Positions 42,101 to 58,500 are shown, counted from the first letter of the stretch. The stretch: DNA of 64,000 bases from Peribolospora baueri (GCA_029717555.1 JAMDHS010000069.1:50604-114603), one strand, 5' to 3'. Translations and numbers: made by a program. The notes: generated from the sequence alone by a model not told the origin.

Positions 42101-45100
42101 ACGACCGAGATGGTTCCCGCTGATTAAAAGGGGGATGATCAAGACACGTACATCAGTAATTGGGTTCGATGACGGATCAAGCGTCGGTGAAGCCGTCTGA
42201 AAACGGAAGAGAGCAAAGGACTCATTGGTCAATGTCACGTCATACGGTCGCAACTTGCAGCCGATGGTCATGATGTCTGTCGTCTTTACCATAGCCTACA
42301 GGACGTGTTCGCCGAGCATCTTGACCTGGAGCGCGAGTTTCCGACCTCAGTCAAGGTAAAATACGCAAGACATCTGCCATGCTCGTTTCTGCACAGGGTT
42401 AGAAAAAATTGCGTCCGTCATGTCTTTTGATGTTCATCTGTTGTAGCCCTCCGATAAAATAGGGCGTCGGCGTGTCAGGGCCCTACAAAGCCATACATCT
42501 GAATTTTGTTCTAATTTCAGGTTTCGACAGGTTTGGCTTTCAGAAGGTTTGACTTTCGATCGGGTTCGGTTATGATGCGCGAGAAGGAAGGACGACAGAG
42601 GAAAAAGGAGGAGGAGAGGCGACGTTCGCGTCAGCCCCAGATGCGCTCAGCCGTGCGCGCGACGAGGCGGAGCTTGTTCTCCATATCGGCCTCTACGATG
42701 GCGTTGCCCTCGCAGTGCGACCCAAAACCGCACTGAGGGGAGATGCAGATGCGGTCCAGAGCTTGCTCCAAGGTCTCGCCAGTGCTGGAGGCCATAATCT
42801 TCGCCGCTTCCTTGACCATTTCAGCGAGTACCTTTGGGTCTTCGAGGTGGCCAAGCTTGGAGGAAACGAGTCCGAGGACGACGTTTTTGTGGACGGGGAT
42901 GTGCTTGAGGGGCTCAAAGGTGCCGGCGCGAGCGGTGTCGTACTCCAAGTAGAATGTCTGATAGACGGTCTGGTTGAAGAGCTTAACGGCGATCCTGTCG
43001 TAGCCGCCTTCGGAGAAGTGATGTCCGCCGCGGAAGTTGCCTCTGCAAAGATGCACTCCGCAATGCATGTCTGGAGGAATGTCGCGGATGCAAGCATTGT
43101 GAAGGGCGATGTAAGCGTCGAGCATGGCGCCGTGGTCGATCTGGCGCTTGTCCATCTCGGATATCATGCTCTCTGAGCAGAAGTAGGTGAGCCAGGGGTC
43201 GTCGATCTGGATGTTGCGGCAACCGGCCGAGTAGAGGTCCGCGATCTCTTCGCGGTAGCACTTGGCAACGTCGGAGAAGAAATCATCGTCGTTCCCGTAC
43301 GCTTCGGCGGTATAAGCGTACTTGCTCGAGTAACGGAGATGATAAATCTCGGGGGCAACCAAAGTGAGTTTGATGTTCTTGACCTCTTCAGGGGCGACGA
43401 GGGACTTGAGGTAGAGGAACTCGCGGTAGTAAAGCGAGTGGCCCTTGCGCTCGAGCTTGCCGGTGCAGATCCATGCGAGGGCCGAGTGGAAGTCCATGGC
43501 CACGAGGTTTCTGCGAACGTGAGAGAAAAAGGGGTGAGAAGTTGCGAAGAAAGATGGGCGAGCGGGGTTAGTGAATGAAATGAGCCAGGCTCAACTTGAG
43601 ACCGGGGATATATGACATAAAGACCTCGGGTTCCGCAAAGTAGTCGCATGTCATGCCGTGCAAGTTCTGGAAGAAGCCTTCATAAAAGATGCGCCTCCTG
43701 TACTCTCCGTCGGTGAGGGATTTGAAGCCGATGGCCCTCTGTAGCTCGACTGCATGTATGATTGCCTCGTCTTCGACCTTGGAGAGGCCCTGCTCGTCGA
43801 GTTGGCCGCTTTCAAACTGGGAACGCGCCTCGAGGAGGCGAGTGGGGCGGAGGAGGGAGCCGATATGCTCGGCGCGGAAGGGCGGGTTTTGCGGGCGCGG
43901 GGAAGACATGGAGAAGGAGATGAAATGGCGGGGGTGGGGAAGAGGACATGTTGGACCTGATGTAAATCACTCCTACTTATATTATTTTAACCGGCAGCTG
44001 TCGATGCCCCGCCTCGACCGCACTAACGGGGCCGAGCGAGGAGACCAACGCAGAGAGAGAGCACCATTGCGATGTCGCCGGACGGCTCGGCCTCCACCTT
44101 GAACTGCTCGTCACCTGCACGTCGGCGACAGCTCAATCTTTCCTGACGGGTCGTAGGACGTGTGATTAGTGGAGGCGAGAGGAGGACTTTGGGTGGAAGA
44201 TGAAACAGCTGGCGGTGGCGATGGTGATGCGAAACGGGGAAGGAGACTCTTGCAAGGTCTTTGTGTAAAGATCAGCTTGTCCGCCCAGTGACGGATCCCG
44301 CACGAACGCACAGCGCGGCCCTACGTGATGGGCCACATGGCTGGGCTGCACACCCCACCCGCTTGGGCCTAATCAGCAAATCAAGACGTAAAGCCACATG
44401 TGCCACATTGGCGATGTATCCACTGTCTTCCTCGCGCTAATGGAAGTCAAAATGCGTACGTATTACGGTGCTTGCAGCTTGTAGAGCGATAGCGATGCTA
44501 ATGGTGCCGCGGTGACGCTATCTGTCCCTCGTGGAAGTGGAAGTGGACGTAAGAAATAGTAGACAATGTCGCATCCCACGCATCTGTAAAAGCTGGGATT
44601 CCGCAGCAGGCGGCACGTGCGACGACGTCCTAATCCTCAGCACACCGTAGTCGAACACACTTGGCCGCCACCAGTAAGGAATTTGTCCCCTGCATTCGTT
44701 TTCTATAATTCTCGAAGAGGTTAGCTTTCCAAATTTCAAGACGGTCAAAGTTACTCTGTGACCAGCCGCTTATTCTCCTCGTCCCAGCAGGCAGACCAGA
44801 GCAAGCGCGAAAACGGAGGGAACGTCTCGTGGAGCTAGGGTGCTGGGATTAGGGTGGAAGTGGGCACGTACGTGACCGTCCCTGGAGACCGCGGACGAGG
44901 TTTCTGATCATCCATTACTTGCACATCGTGACTGCCGCCCCTGGAAGCCGGTGGGAGGGGATCGCCGAAACTGGTCACGTGGTCGGTCTCGGCAATCTCC
45001 CCCTCCCGATCGCTTGCAGTTAACCGACACAACCCAAATAAATAATTATAACTGCATCCTTCGTCCATCTTCCCACCGTCATCCTCCATTCCTTGCGCTC

Positions 45101-48100
45101 GCTCCTACTGGCGGTAATTTTGCGTTCACCATGACAGACTCCCACCCCTCGTCTCGTCCTCACCCCACCTCTCGTTCCCCCCCCGCCTCGCGCCACGGCA
45201 CCCACCCACTCCCTTCGCCTACCCTTACGCCCACTCGCCCACCTCTAGATGAGCCCGACCGCCCGTTCCCGGACCGCCAGTCTCGTCGTCATTCGCGCAC
45301 CTCTTCCGCGCGCTCATCATTTACTGCTTATGGCCGTCGGCGTTCCAGCGCATCAGCGACGCTCGCAGACGTAGCGGCGAGGCTCGGCGGACTTGCACCG
45401 CTCTCCGGTCTCACTACAGCCGACAGCGAGGCGGTCGTCTCGGACGAGGAGGACGAGGAGGACGGGTGGCCCAACGAGCTCTTTCTTGGTCTCGATTGCT
45501 CAACCCAGGCGCTCAAGGCGTCTGCCATCGACGATGCTTTGCAAAGCGTGGCCGAGATCGAGGTTCGCTTCGATAGGGACCTTCCCGAGTTCAAGTGGGT
45601 CCCGCCTATCTCTGTCACGCTCGACTGTTTCTCTGACCGGACCCTCCTTTCACGCAGGACCGAAGACGGCGTGCACATGGGACCTCCGGGGAGTGGACTG
45701 GTGATGGGACCGGTGATGATGTACCTCAAGGCCATCGACCTCCTCTTCGACCGCATGCTTCGGGCCGGTTGGGCCATGTCCGACTTTCGAGCCGTCTCCG
45801 GGGCCGGTCAGGTAGGTCTTTCGATGTCATGGTAGGCATCCAGGTACCCTTGACTCATTTTACTTTAACCCCTTTTTTTTGCTCCAGCAACACGCCTCCG
45901 TTTACTGGTCTTCCAAAGCTCCCTCCCTGCTCTCCAACCTCTCTCCCAGGAAGCCGCTGCACGCCCAGCTCTCTGAGGCCTTCTCCCGCGCGGACGTGCC
46001 CAACTGGCAAGACGCTTCCACCGTCGCCCAATGCGCTGCCATGGAGGAGCACGTTGGCGGCCCGGAGGCACTGGCGCAGATCACTGGTTCGCGCGCCCAC
46101 ACGCGGTTCACGGGCCCACAGGTGATGAGGATCAGAGAGCAAGAGCCGGAGGCGTACAAGGCAACTCACAGGGTCAGCCTGGTCAGCTCGTTCCTCACCA
46201 CCATCTTTGCCGGCGGCGTCGACGGCGAGATCGCTCCGCTGGACGAGTCGGACGCTGCTGGTATGAACCTGTGGGACATGCGCGGAAAGCGCGGTTGGAA
46301 CAAAGACTTGCTGGATATCGTCAGTGGTGGCAATGCCAAGGAGCTGGAGAAGAAGCTGGGAGAACCGGAGAGGGATGGAGGAAAGGTTGTCGGCAGGCTT
46401 AGGAGGTGGTTCGTCGAGAGGTATGGAATGAGAGAGGGTGAGTCCGACGCACAGAATCTAGATATGTGATCCCGGTAACGCGTTAAGAGTGCTCATAGAC
46501 ACATTCCCATATCCCCTAGCCAGACTGTATCGTCTGTACCTTCACCGGCGACAACCCGGCCACGTTCCTTAGCCAAAGCTTGGCCACACGAGAGGGAATC
46601 GTTTCCTTGGGCACCTCCGATACTGTTCTCCTATCCCTGACGTCGTATGTGAGTGTCGCGTCTAGAGCGGGCGTCGCTCTCGCTCTCATCCCGTCTGACT
46701 GGTCCCTCCTCTTTCAGAGCCCCCACCCCGAATATCACATCTTTCCTCACCCCGCCCGCAAGCCAGGAGATGAGCCGACGTACATGGCCATGCTATGCTA
46801 TAAAAAGTGAGTCCACCGTCCGCTGCCGCTTTTGCCATCGTTACAGTGCTCATTTCCCGTCGGTACGTCCAGCGGATCGCTCGCGCGCGAGTGGGTGAGG
46901 AACAGGTACTTTGAATCGGACTGGACAAAGTTCGACGCCGGCGTGCGCACCGCTCTTGATGCCTCCATCTTGAAGAAGACCGGCACGGGGTTTTACTTTC
47001 TCAAGCCCGAGATCATTCCGTCCGGCGCCGTTGGCGTTCATCGCTTCTCCCGCGCCGGTGAGCCGGTCGAAGAGTTTTCGCAAGATGCTGCAAAGGAGAA
47101 CGCGCTCGCCATCCTCCGCAGTCAGTTCTCGTCCTTCCGCGTGCGCTCGTCCAAACTTCTTCAGAGCTCGTACGACAAGCCCAACCTCAAGGCCGTCGTC
47201 GCGGTGGGCGGAAGTGCGAAAAATAAGACCATCCTCGGCGTCCTCTCGGACATGCTCGGCTCTCCCGTCTTTGACGTCGACGTGGCCGCCATGTCCGCTT
47301 CCATTGACGGCGCCGGCGTTCAATCCGACGGTAGCGGCAATAGCCCTGCTGCCAAGCCGCGTCTTCCCGCTCGTCCATCGACCGTAAAGTACGTCCAGCA
47401 CATCGTCAGATGTCTGTTTCGGTTGCCTCTGATTCTCATTCTCGCTCATTCCTCCCGTTCGCAGCTCCTGTTCCTTTGGCGCGGCCATGAAAGCCGCCTG
47501 GTGCTACGTCCGCCACGTCGAGAAGCGCAAGGTGTTGTATGACGACTTTGTCAAGGAGATGGCGGAACGCACGCGCAAGCTCGCCGCGAAACCCAACATG
47601 GATAGATTCGGCGAGTTTGGGTCCAGGCTGGAGGAGTGGGAGGCATTGGAAGGAGTTATGCTTGATGGGAGCCGAGGAACGTAGGTGGGACATGATGGAC
47701 GACGGCAACGGCGCAACGCGCTGCTTGACAATGACAGTGATCGATTGGTAAACGATACCTTCAGATGTGAACGAGCGAAACGTACATATGCATATATACA
47801 AGAAGGCTGGCCACCATCACTATGCCGCGGCCTGCTGAGCGCCGGCCGGGGGAAGGATGCCGGCACTGGGAGTGTTGCCGTCGCCACGGATTGGTCCGTC
47901 GACTTCGGTGAGCAAGCGGGCGCTGGTGCGAGCGTCGAGGAAGAGGCCGTCGGTCGCGGACACGTCCTCCAGAGTAATCTCTGTCCGTCCAGCGAGCCGG
48001 GAAAGGATGGAAGCTGGAGAGAGGAGTTGGAGGGCATATCTGTGAGGGGAAAGAGACGAGATCAGAGTCGGCCAAACAGGAGTCGATGTTATTTATGATC

Positions 48101-48503
48101 GACAGTAGATGCTATACCGGACACGAGTCAATGCTACGAATCGGACCGCTCACCTCAACGAACTTTTCACGCCCTCGTCTGTGAGCATCTCGAGCGCAGC
48201 GTTGTCAATGACCAACCCCTCCGTCTTGACACGCGTCTTGAGCACCTCCTTGATCTCGTCTCGTTCGTAGGGTAGGGTACGCACGATCATGCACCGATCA
48301 AGCAGGTCGAGCGGCACACCGTGTGGGGAGACAAGGCCTTGGCCAGATGGAGCGTCGTACTCGGTACCTCGGACCGTGCACAAGCCGCGGTTGGTGGCGA
48401 GGATGACGTGGGGAGAGATGGTGGATTCAAGGGCGCGGTTGAGGTAGGTGAAGCATTCAATATCCAGCATATGGACCTGTCACGTTAAGGTTCACACGCA
48501 TCA

Positions 48504-48893
<390 letters not shown>

Positions 48894-49235
48894 TCAGCGA
48901 TCCTGGCCTAGCGTCGCTCCTCGCCCACCCCTCGCTCACCTTGACCGCACCCGTGTTCGCCTCAATGTAGATGACGTCGCCCACACTGACGCGCTCCTTC
49001 ATGATGCTCTCGTAAATGCTCGGGTCAAGTCGGAGCTGCTTGGTGCCTTTGGCGGTTTTGAGGGAGACGACGACGTGCGATATGGTCTTGCCGTACCCGG
49101 ACAAGGGGTTCTCTGTCTCCGTCGGCGTCAGCTCGATCACTTCGCCTTCATACACCTCCTTCGTCTCCTTGACTCGCAAGCCTGTTAGGGATCAGAGAGC
49201 CGATCCGATGAGCGAAAAGCACAGAAAGCCAGTCA

Positions 49236-49514
<279 letters not shown>

Positions 49515-52500
49515 CTACAAGGAGTCGACAAAAAAGCGAACAATGTGGACGGATGAACAAGGTGGACGGACGAATGTGCTCCCAAGACGGCTTCGGCTCA
49601 CCTCGCGGGCCGCTCTCTGTCCGACGAACCCCTGAGCGATGGGCAAAGCCACGCCATCCTCGCCCAACCCGAGGCCCTTAATGTGCGAGTGCGAGGCTAT
49701 GCGTGCCTCTCTGGACCCTGACGGACCGGTCGCTGTGGATGTCACCTTCATGGCTGAATGGTGGTGGAGTCGACGTGATCGAGAGCGTGTGCGAAGACGT
49801 TGGAGCGATGTTTGTGTTGCGGCAGTCCCGGAGGGCCGTCGATTCCCGCTCTCGTCCGCTCGTCCTCCCACGAGTCGATCGTGTTTCCGGCGGTTCCTCC
49901 TCACTACGACGGACTGACGGCTGGGTGTCCTAACTAATCGGTACCCAAGGCCATACGTCCATCCATGTTCGACACTGTGCCGTGGAGATGCAGCTCACCG
50001 TGCACTTCCACGCATGTCGCAAGCCGCCGTCGTGTCCATGATCCATTCTCGCATAAGATTGTGCGCTCACTTGTTGCGCGGAAGGAACAGTGGCCGTGCT
50101 TCAAGACGTTTACGTGATTTCTTAGCTTCTTGCTGGCTCCCCGGCCTCGCGCCGATATCGCAACGTACACGCCTAGTGCTCTATTCTTGCCACCCGCGCC
50201 GCCTGCGCCATTAACTTTCTATCCAATTTCCTCAACGTCTTCACAGGCATTGGCCTCCCAGTACCCCATGGGGCAGTACATCGTTTAGGGCAAAAAAGGC
50301 TTTCATTCATGCATCTGGCCAACGGCGCGGCCTGCTGTTCCACAACGGCTTCACACCCTATACCTCTTCTTGTAAACTTCGCCAGCACACGAGGCGTCCT
50401 TTCCCGCTGTCAGACCTTGTTGACTAGATATCTCTGCTCTGGGGCCTTCATCCGGATAATTCTTGCCTCCTTAACCGTGTTCTCCCGGATTCCAATTCCT
50501 CGCGCTTCGAGCAGGTCCTTCCCCGCCAGAATCTTCAGCACCAGTCCGCCATCATCTTTTCCACTCCCAACTCAGCAATAGCGTACACCGTTGCTTGGGC
50601 GTGGGCTCCGAAGTGGAGAGGAATGATTCTGTCAGACGATGGGTCAGCCCGCAGCATGGGGTTCATCGAGGTCCGTCAGGTCACCGTCCATCAATCAGGT
50701 AGGCGGCGGAACGGACACGCCTTGCGAGTAGACGTCCGAGCTACGACCGACGAGTGGAAGAGGCACGTACGAAGCGTCCTTACGCGGAGGTTCGAGGTCC
50801 TGATTGGACGTGGAGAATATTTTGGTCAGTTGGTCAGAGAATATCAGGATGGCGTGGAGACATGCTCGCTTACCCGTACACCTGGGCGATGGAACGGAAG
50901 TGCGCAGGACGTCCGTTCGTCAGCCTTGTATTGTGAGCCTGCGCGGGCATTACAAGCGGCACACGACGCACCTTGCAATTCGGGTCAACTACGCCACCCT
51001 TGTCCTTGGGCAGCATTGCAACCGTTCCGATGGGGTGAAACACCGTCGACACAGTGTCGAAAATGTACTTTTCATAGCCCTTGAAGTCGACGCTAAAAAT
51101 GGGGATCCGAGGAACTGATGTTAGGTTCAATCCTTCACCAGGAGCAGGAAGAAGGTAACACTCACCACTCCGGAGGCGGATCGATCCGACGGTCGATGAA
51201 GCTTGCTATGCCTTCGTGCTTTGCAGCTCGCTCAAGATACTCTAATCCGCGCGCCACGACTTTGATGCCTGATCAAGGAAAAGGCGGATGGCGGATCGCC
51301 TTGTCTCAGATGGGGCCGCGAGGATCGAAGAAGGAAGAAGACAGTCCGCCCATCCTCAATACGACAGGGAATGTAGAACATGGAGCAAACAATCTCCCCA
51401 AGCAGAAAGCTGTGGTGAGCTGGGACGCTGGAGTCCATGGCGTCGACGGTCCCGTCCAGACGTCGGTGTCGCCCTGGACGAGCGATCTGGAGAAACCGTG
51501 GTTCGAGGCTCTCCACGAAAATGGCATGAATTACATTCAGGATGCCAATGAAGGCAACAACACGGGTATTGCGGCCTCCTTCGGTTGCGTGATCCCAAGA
51601 CCGGGACGAAGGTTTCCTCGGCTTCGGTGAGAGTCGCTTCTTGTCAGGATCTCCTCATTCGGATCGTTTGCCAATCCCCATGTTTTCCCCGCGGTCGTCC
51701 TATACATCTTCCATTCAGGTCTACTACGCTCCGCATCAGGATCGTAAGAATTGCGTGTTCTCTGTGGGGCCATGGCTCAGAAAATCGAGCTGGAGCAGAG
51801 AGGCAATGTCCAGGTCGCCACTGCCGTGCGCTTCAAGTGCGGATCACATGTACACGGTCTCGGCCAAGAAAGAGGTCATTCTCTGTGCAGGTACGTCTCC
51901 AGAGCGTCCGCAATCGCATGCGGACGTCAACGTGACCAGCAGAATACTTCTCACCTTCGTGCCAGGCGCCTTCCAATCGCCTCAACTTCTGGAAGTCTCC
52001 GGTATCGGAGAAGAGAAGATTCTCCAGCCTCTGGGCGTTCAGGTTAAGGTGAACAATCCCAACGTCGGGCGAGAACTTGCAGGTGCGTCTAGGTGCCTGT
52101 GGGACTTGAGAAGACGGTGTCACACGCACGAAAAACCATCGGCTTACGGTCAGGACCTACCGGCCCGTTGATAGAACCACATATCGTCCACTACGGTGAG
52201 CAGGACAAACTTTTCTGTTGGGTTTGCTTCGCAAGGCCCTTTTCTTATGTATTCGGGAATAACGTGTCTGACTTGTGCCTCTCCGGGTTAGGAGCTACGC
52301 TCTTCAACCAGGCTGGTGAGCGCGAATATCGTCTTGCCGTGGTCGAGCGTACCGGGACCACCGTCCGGCACCTTCTCACCAATCCCTTTCTCTTTCGGTT
52401 TCCGCTAGCCTTACTCTTGACGCCCTCAAAGTCGCCCAGGAATACGTCGAGAAAAGTGAGTTCTTTGATCCCTCTGATTCACCTTTCAGCCGCCGTTTGA

Positions 52501-55500
52501 GAATGTGTTATGCCTGCATAGAAGGTCTCCCTGGTTGTTTGCGTGTCTTCCATTTCTCCTTCACTTATCAACATCTCAGCGATGCGAGAGCTGGTTTTGA
52601 CGAGGTCAAGAAGGAGATGCTTTCTAGCTTTTCCACGTCACTCTGCTACGCTATCCTGAAGCAAGTTGTTCAGGAGCGGAGCTTTCCACTCTGAAGGAGA
52701 GCATCCGTAAAAATCGGTTCCCTTACAAAGCCCAATAGAGCTCCAGCTGCAGGAGTTGGACGATCCTAACAAACCAGCTCTCGAGTGAGTCGTCGCAAGA
52801 CCAACTCACCTATTAGTATGAGCCATCGTCTGATTATCGGTTTTGCAAAACTTCACAAATGGCTTCGGCCGTGGCTCAAATGTAATGCGCATACGTTCCC
52901 CAAAAAGATTTATCATGGCACCCGCCTACTTCCCAGCGCCCACGCCACCCATGGAAGGCCGCGCCTACGTTTCATTGATTTCTTGTTTTCAGCAACCCTT
53001 CTCGCATGGCCACGTAGTGAGTTCTCTCACTTCGTATCCTCAACTGGCGCCTGTAGTCCTCAGAGCAACGGGGATCACCTATCCGTCTGCCCGGAGCCAA
53101 GCTCATCCGAACCGATTTATATTTTCATCTCCGCTCCTCAGCACGTCACGAGTGCAGACATGTCCATTCCACCTGAGATTGTGAGTTCGTGTCTCGTATC
53201 CATGATGACCTTGCCCGCCCCTTTTTCGTCACGAGTGGAATTTGACCACGCCTCATTTCGTGCTCGTTCAGGACATCTGCACCGGGTCTTATTGTCGAGA
53301 CGCGGTAAAGAGCGTCTCCCAGTTCCACCCGGGATTTCCCAATTTTTCGAAGTCTGCGCGAGAGACGTGCAGTTGTGAGGTGGCTCAGAGCTGGATCGGA
53401 GCCGCAAGCTCCTCAGAAAAGGGCGAACCTACCGTCATATTCTCTCTTGGCACCTCGCTGCCACTTCCTTCCCCGCAAGAGAAAGTGTCGGGCAATCAGT
53501 CAGTCTGATTCCCTTCCCAAGATCCTATTAACAACTCACGATAAGGAAGTTGACTGTAGGGATAAAGATGAAAGGAGAGGAGGCTAATGGGTCACAAAGA
53601 TGTTATATGTAAGGTCAGCCAACACAGACCGAGTGACCGCTTGGAGTGCATAGCTTGGACCGTTGTCTTCCTGCAAGAAGAACGGTTGGCGACGGCCTTG
53701 CAGCAGCGCATTGACAGAGGACTCACTGGCGGAGCTCAAATTTGGGTCATGCAACCTGAACAGGCGATGATCGATATGGGCGACGAGGCCGTGACGGTCA
53801 TCATTTCCGAGTCACGCCCACAAAGCGTAAAATGCGTGAGCACTTGGACGAACAGCGCGGAGAACAGAACAAGGACTGGCCCGGGATCGTGATTTTCGGG
53901 TCTTCGGGCGCCCACTGGCCGGTTTCAAGCACGCCGACGCTGCAGTGGCATAGGAAAAGGGGATTATAGACCGAAAGCTTTCCAGGGCGTTAATGTCACC
54001 CCGTCGTGTCCTGACTCGCCGGCTGTCCCTCTGGTTTCGCAGATTGACCATAATGGTTCTCGCTATCTGCATCATGCAATTCGTAGGTGGATGGGGTGTC
54101 CATAACCCGAGCGAGGAGGGTGGCGATCGGGCACGAGCGCCGTGACATTCATACCTTCAACACAGCTTCCAGCCGCGCTACCTTGCGCATCATCATCCTC
54201 ATCCTCATCCTAATCCTAATCCTAATCTTCAAAGGTCGAAATTAGATTCTATAAACTTGGAGATTCCCTCTTCGTCCTCATTGAGTGCCATATGGATGTA
54301 ATCTTCAATCTTGGTTATGGTAGGCAACTTGGCCCGCCAAGCGTCGCTGTACACCAAGTAATGTAGAGGCTCGTTCTTGTAGTATTTGGGTTACGAGGTA
54401 GTCGTCAATCACGGCGTCGTCGTCGTCCGGGAGCGGAGTTCCCTCCATCTTCTCCAGTACATGAATTCGTAGCGCCCACCGACCGTTCCAAGACGATATA
54501 CCTCTGGCACTGGAATGGCCGTATTTTCCTTGATGAATCGTACCGCTCCCGCGTAGTTTTTGTGAGCCTCTATGTCAAGGTGAACCTTGCCGTTTTCGAC
54601 GACGTCCTGCACGCATAAAACCTGACTGCCGACCACGGAAACGGCCCTTGCACTGTGATTCTTGTAAACCTCCTCGCCCGGGCTCAGCTCGGCTGGCCAG
54701 CTGCCGCCCTCCATTGCAGTTTCCGGCTGCCGTGGAGAGCAAGGCATGACAGAACAAGTTTGTGTATGAGATCGAGACCGACACGAGAGAATAGGCCGCG
54801 AAGCAGCACGACGAGGTTTGGTTGAGCAAAGGGCAAACGGAAGTGCGGATGGAAGCGCATTTAGCAGCAGACTTACGGTTGCGCTGCCGTGTTTTCGCGA
54901 AAGAGAGTGAGATTGGAAGGGTACCCAAAACGGCGAGCAAATTGGTGCTGGTGGTGGCGGCTTCGAGAAGGACAAGGACAAGGGGAAGAGAAAAAAGGGG
55001 GAGAGGGAGAGAGGAAGACTGACACGAGGCCCACCTCGTGGTCGAGTTATGTATGGTCCTTCGTCTGAGACGTCACGCGGCCCCGCAAGGACAAACAAAG
55101 GCCAGGACCAGGCCGACGCTCGACAGGAAGCCGAGTCAGCTCATTCTGAAAAAAACTTAATATTTCGGCCCACTTCCGAACAGGGAAGCTCAGATGGGCT
55201 GGTCTGTAGACAGACAGGTGCTGTCTGCCGAAGCCAAGCGAGCCAAATTTTAATAAGGCAGGATCGGGGGACTTAATCATGGGCAACCAAACGAGTCGCC
55301 TTTGAACCCAAAACAAGCGAAACCTTGTCGATAAGGACCAAGTTAACTAAGCAAGCCGCCCATAATGTTAAAAGAAATGACGTCATCGTAGCTGAGAGCG
55401 CTCTCCCCAGTCCTGCTTCCTGCTTCATTGGCACCGTCCGACCGGCCAACGATTATTAGGCACTTGGACCATTCTTCATATCGCTCCAGCAGCGCACTTT

Positions 55501-58500
55501 TGCCGCAAGCCTTGCTACATATTCCAGGCAGCTCGAGGCGTGTCTTGTCGCTCCGGCTTTCCTTTCCGTCCGCAACTCAAGTTGGTGCCACCATGTCGTC
55601 CCTGTCGCAAGCACCGTAGAGAGAGGCGCACAGTCCGACGAATAAGGTTGGACATACGAGTGCCTTTGCGCGGGGAGGTCCGAGCTTGGGTCGGCACAGC
55701 TCCGTACTCGTACTTCTCTGCCCTAGCTTTGCCAAAGTCGCCGGTGATGAGGAGGACGGAGAAAAGAAAGATGTTGGTGGGGAGAGGGAAAAAGGCATAT
55801 AAATGCAGAGTACACCTCTTCGCTACCATCCTTCCATCCCGCCCAGCCCTCTTCGCCCACCCTTTTTCTAAGCCGAGAATTATTTTTCCACCTTCAGCAT
55901 GTTGTTCACCAAGCATAGCACGACCAAGGCACCTGAGGGCCAGCTAAGCGCCGTGCAGATGATCGTGGGTTGAACTCGGTCTCTTGTCAAAGGTGGAAAA
56001 TGCTACTCGCTTCAATCGCCATAGAGCCTACATCAAAACTTATTTTCCATTTTTCTGTCAATTGCATACATCAAATTCACAGATCGAGAGGCGGCTTTTC
56101 AAGAGTTACAGGTGCCCGTATTGTGGCGCGATGGTTGACGTGGGCGACGCAAAGACACACAAGTGCAAAAAATAAGGAACTGGCGCTTTTCAGCGGAAGG
56201 CTTCTGTCGAATACAACCCAAAGAGATCAAAGAGATGGCCTCGTCAGAGAGGAATTCGAGTGCCCGAAATTTGTACTGACATTTCTATTTCTTCGTGTTT
56301 GGCTCCCTGATCGTGCCTCGACGCTTCTCGAGAGTTGAAAGACAACGTGTGAAACTGTTGTAATGGTGCCAACGAGCGGAATGGTAGCAAAATAGATGAT
56401 ATTCCTCGGTGATGGGTGGCCAGCGTGGCAACAAGGGAGCTCGGCGAGCCCCGGCACGCGGCCTAGTCTACACGTAATCGGTTGCTACATGGGTAAATCC
56501 GGGCCCCTAGGTGCCCTCACAGAGTGGCCGGTCACATCACATCCCCCCCTTGAAAAGCGTCGTCCCGGGCGCTTGGTTTTGATAAGGCTTCCCGTCAAGA
56601 ACAGTTCGAAGGCGATAACTTCACTTGCGGCGTCTGCCTTGAGCACAAGAAAGGAGCTCAGAGGGCCGGACAGACGAGAGGACGTAGTGTGGCGGTATAG
56701 GAAGGCAGCAGGGGAGAAAGATGAAAAGATAAGGAGCGTCTAAAGAGTAGAGTAGGCATGGCGGGAAAAGGAGCGTGGCGGCGCCCCCAGACGGCGCACG
56801 ACTTCGATTCGGCCACGCTGAAAAAAAAGAAAGGGCGAGCGAGCACCGGGACGGAGGAGAAGAAAGAAAGAGAGCCAATTCGAGGCCGGCCCGCTCGACG
56901 AGCGCGTCTAAGCTTGCGTCAGACCGTGCAGGCTGGCGGGAGGCTTCCAGAAGCGCAAGCTCAATGCGTTGAGCACGACGCTGATGCTGCTGAGGGCCAT
57001 GGCCAAAGCGCTCCAGGTCGGGCTGAGCTTCACGCCGCCGTCACCGAGGCCCATGAACACGCCAGCGGCGAGAGGGACGCAGATGGCGTTGAAGACGACG
57101 GCCCAGACAAAGTTGGACAGGACCTTGTTCTGCGTCGCGCGGGAGAGGTGAAACAGAATGGGCAAGCTGACCAACGGCGCCGAGCGCGACATGAGGACGA
57201 AGTCGGCGGAGGAGCAGGCGGCCGCGGAGCCGGCTACGAGGGCGATGCTGATGTCGGCTTGCGTGAGGGCCGGTGCATCGTTGATACCGTCGCCGACTGA
57301 TCGATGAAAGCGAGCGAATGAAGATGAGCTTTCTAGCCACCTCGCACGGAGTCTTTTATTTTATTTTATTTTTGAGTTCTAGAGGCGACGACCGGCGACA
57401 AATTCGTTCACTCACCGAACGCGACGAGCGGACCGCGGTCGTAAGACTTCCTCCCAGGGAGCAAGCGCGACCATCGGCTGCGCTCGCGTGCGACGAGGTC
57501 CTCGCCGGCGACCTGCAGGCTCGCGACCTTGTCCCGCTTGCCGACCGGTAGGACACCAGCCACCACCCGACTGGGTTCGATTCCGACCTCGGCCGCCACG
57601 GCGCTCGCCGTGACCGCGTTGTCGCCGGTGACCATCCAGCATTCCGCTCCCATGACCGATCTCAGGTGATAGACGATGCCGGCGCTCTCGGCGCGGATGC
57701 GGTCTGCGGCGCTCACCACGGCGGCCACCTGGACACGGTCGTGGTCGACCGGCTGTCGAAGGGATCGCGTGGCGATGAAAAGGACCGACTTCGCTTCCTC
57801 TTGCCACCGTCGGACCGCTGCGCCCAGCGGAGATCCTTCAGGCAGGCTGGCTCCGGCCTCTTCGATCAAACCGCGGTTGCCGATCCAGATCTCATGCTGA
57901 CCGTCCACCTCTTCGCGGTCGGACCGGACGAGGACGACGGCGCGAACGCCTTTGCCGGGCAGCTCGTCGAAACTGATAAGGGAGAGGTCGTCCGGCGATG
58001 GATCGACGTCCGCCTTCGACCGCGAGTGCCGAGAGAGCGCCTGGCCTAGCGGATGTGTACTGTTTTGCTCCACGAGATCGACGGCGGCCCAAAGAAGCGG
58101 TCGAACGGCGTCGTCGTTCCAAGGAGACGCGCTGACGGGAAAAAGGAATGACGAAAGAGGAACGAAAGAAAGCGGGGGGTCAATGGCGATCCGAGGTCGG
58201 TCTCGGCTTCGAAGATCAGAGAGACATTCTGGGTATGTGACCACTCACACCATCACGTCCACGATCTCGATCTCGTTCCCGTGGGTTATGGTTCCGGTCT
58301 TGTCAAAGACGACGACGAGTTTGCGAGCGCCGCCGACGGCAGAAGCGGCCGTCTGGAACGCTTCTCCGCCGCCGTGAACGAGGATACCGCGAGAGGACGC
58401 GAGCCCGATACCGACCATCTGCGCAGTTGGAGCGGCGAGACCTGGAAGATCGGTCGTCGAGGGACGCGAGGGAACGTCCACGTCAGTCTCTCTGAGTCGC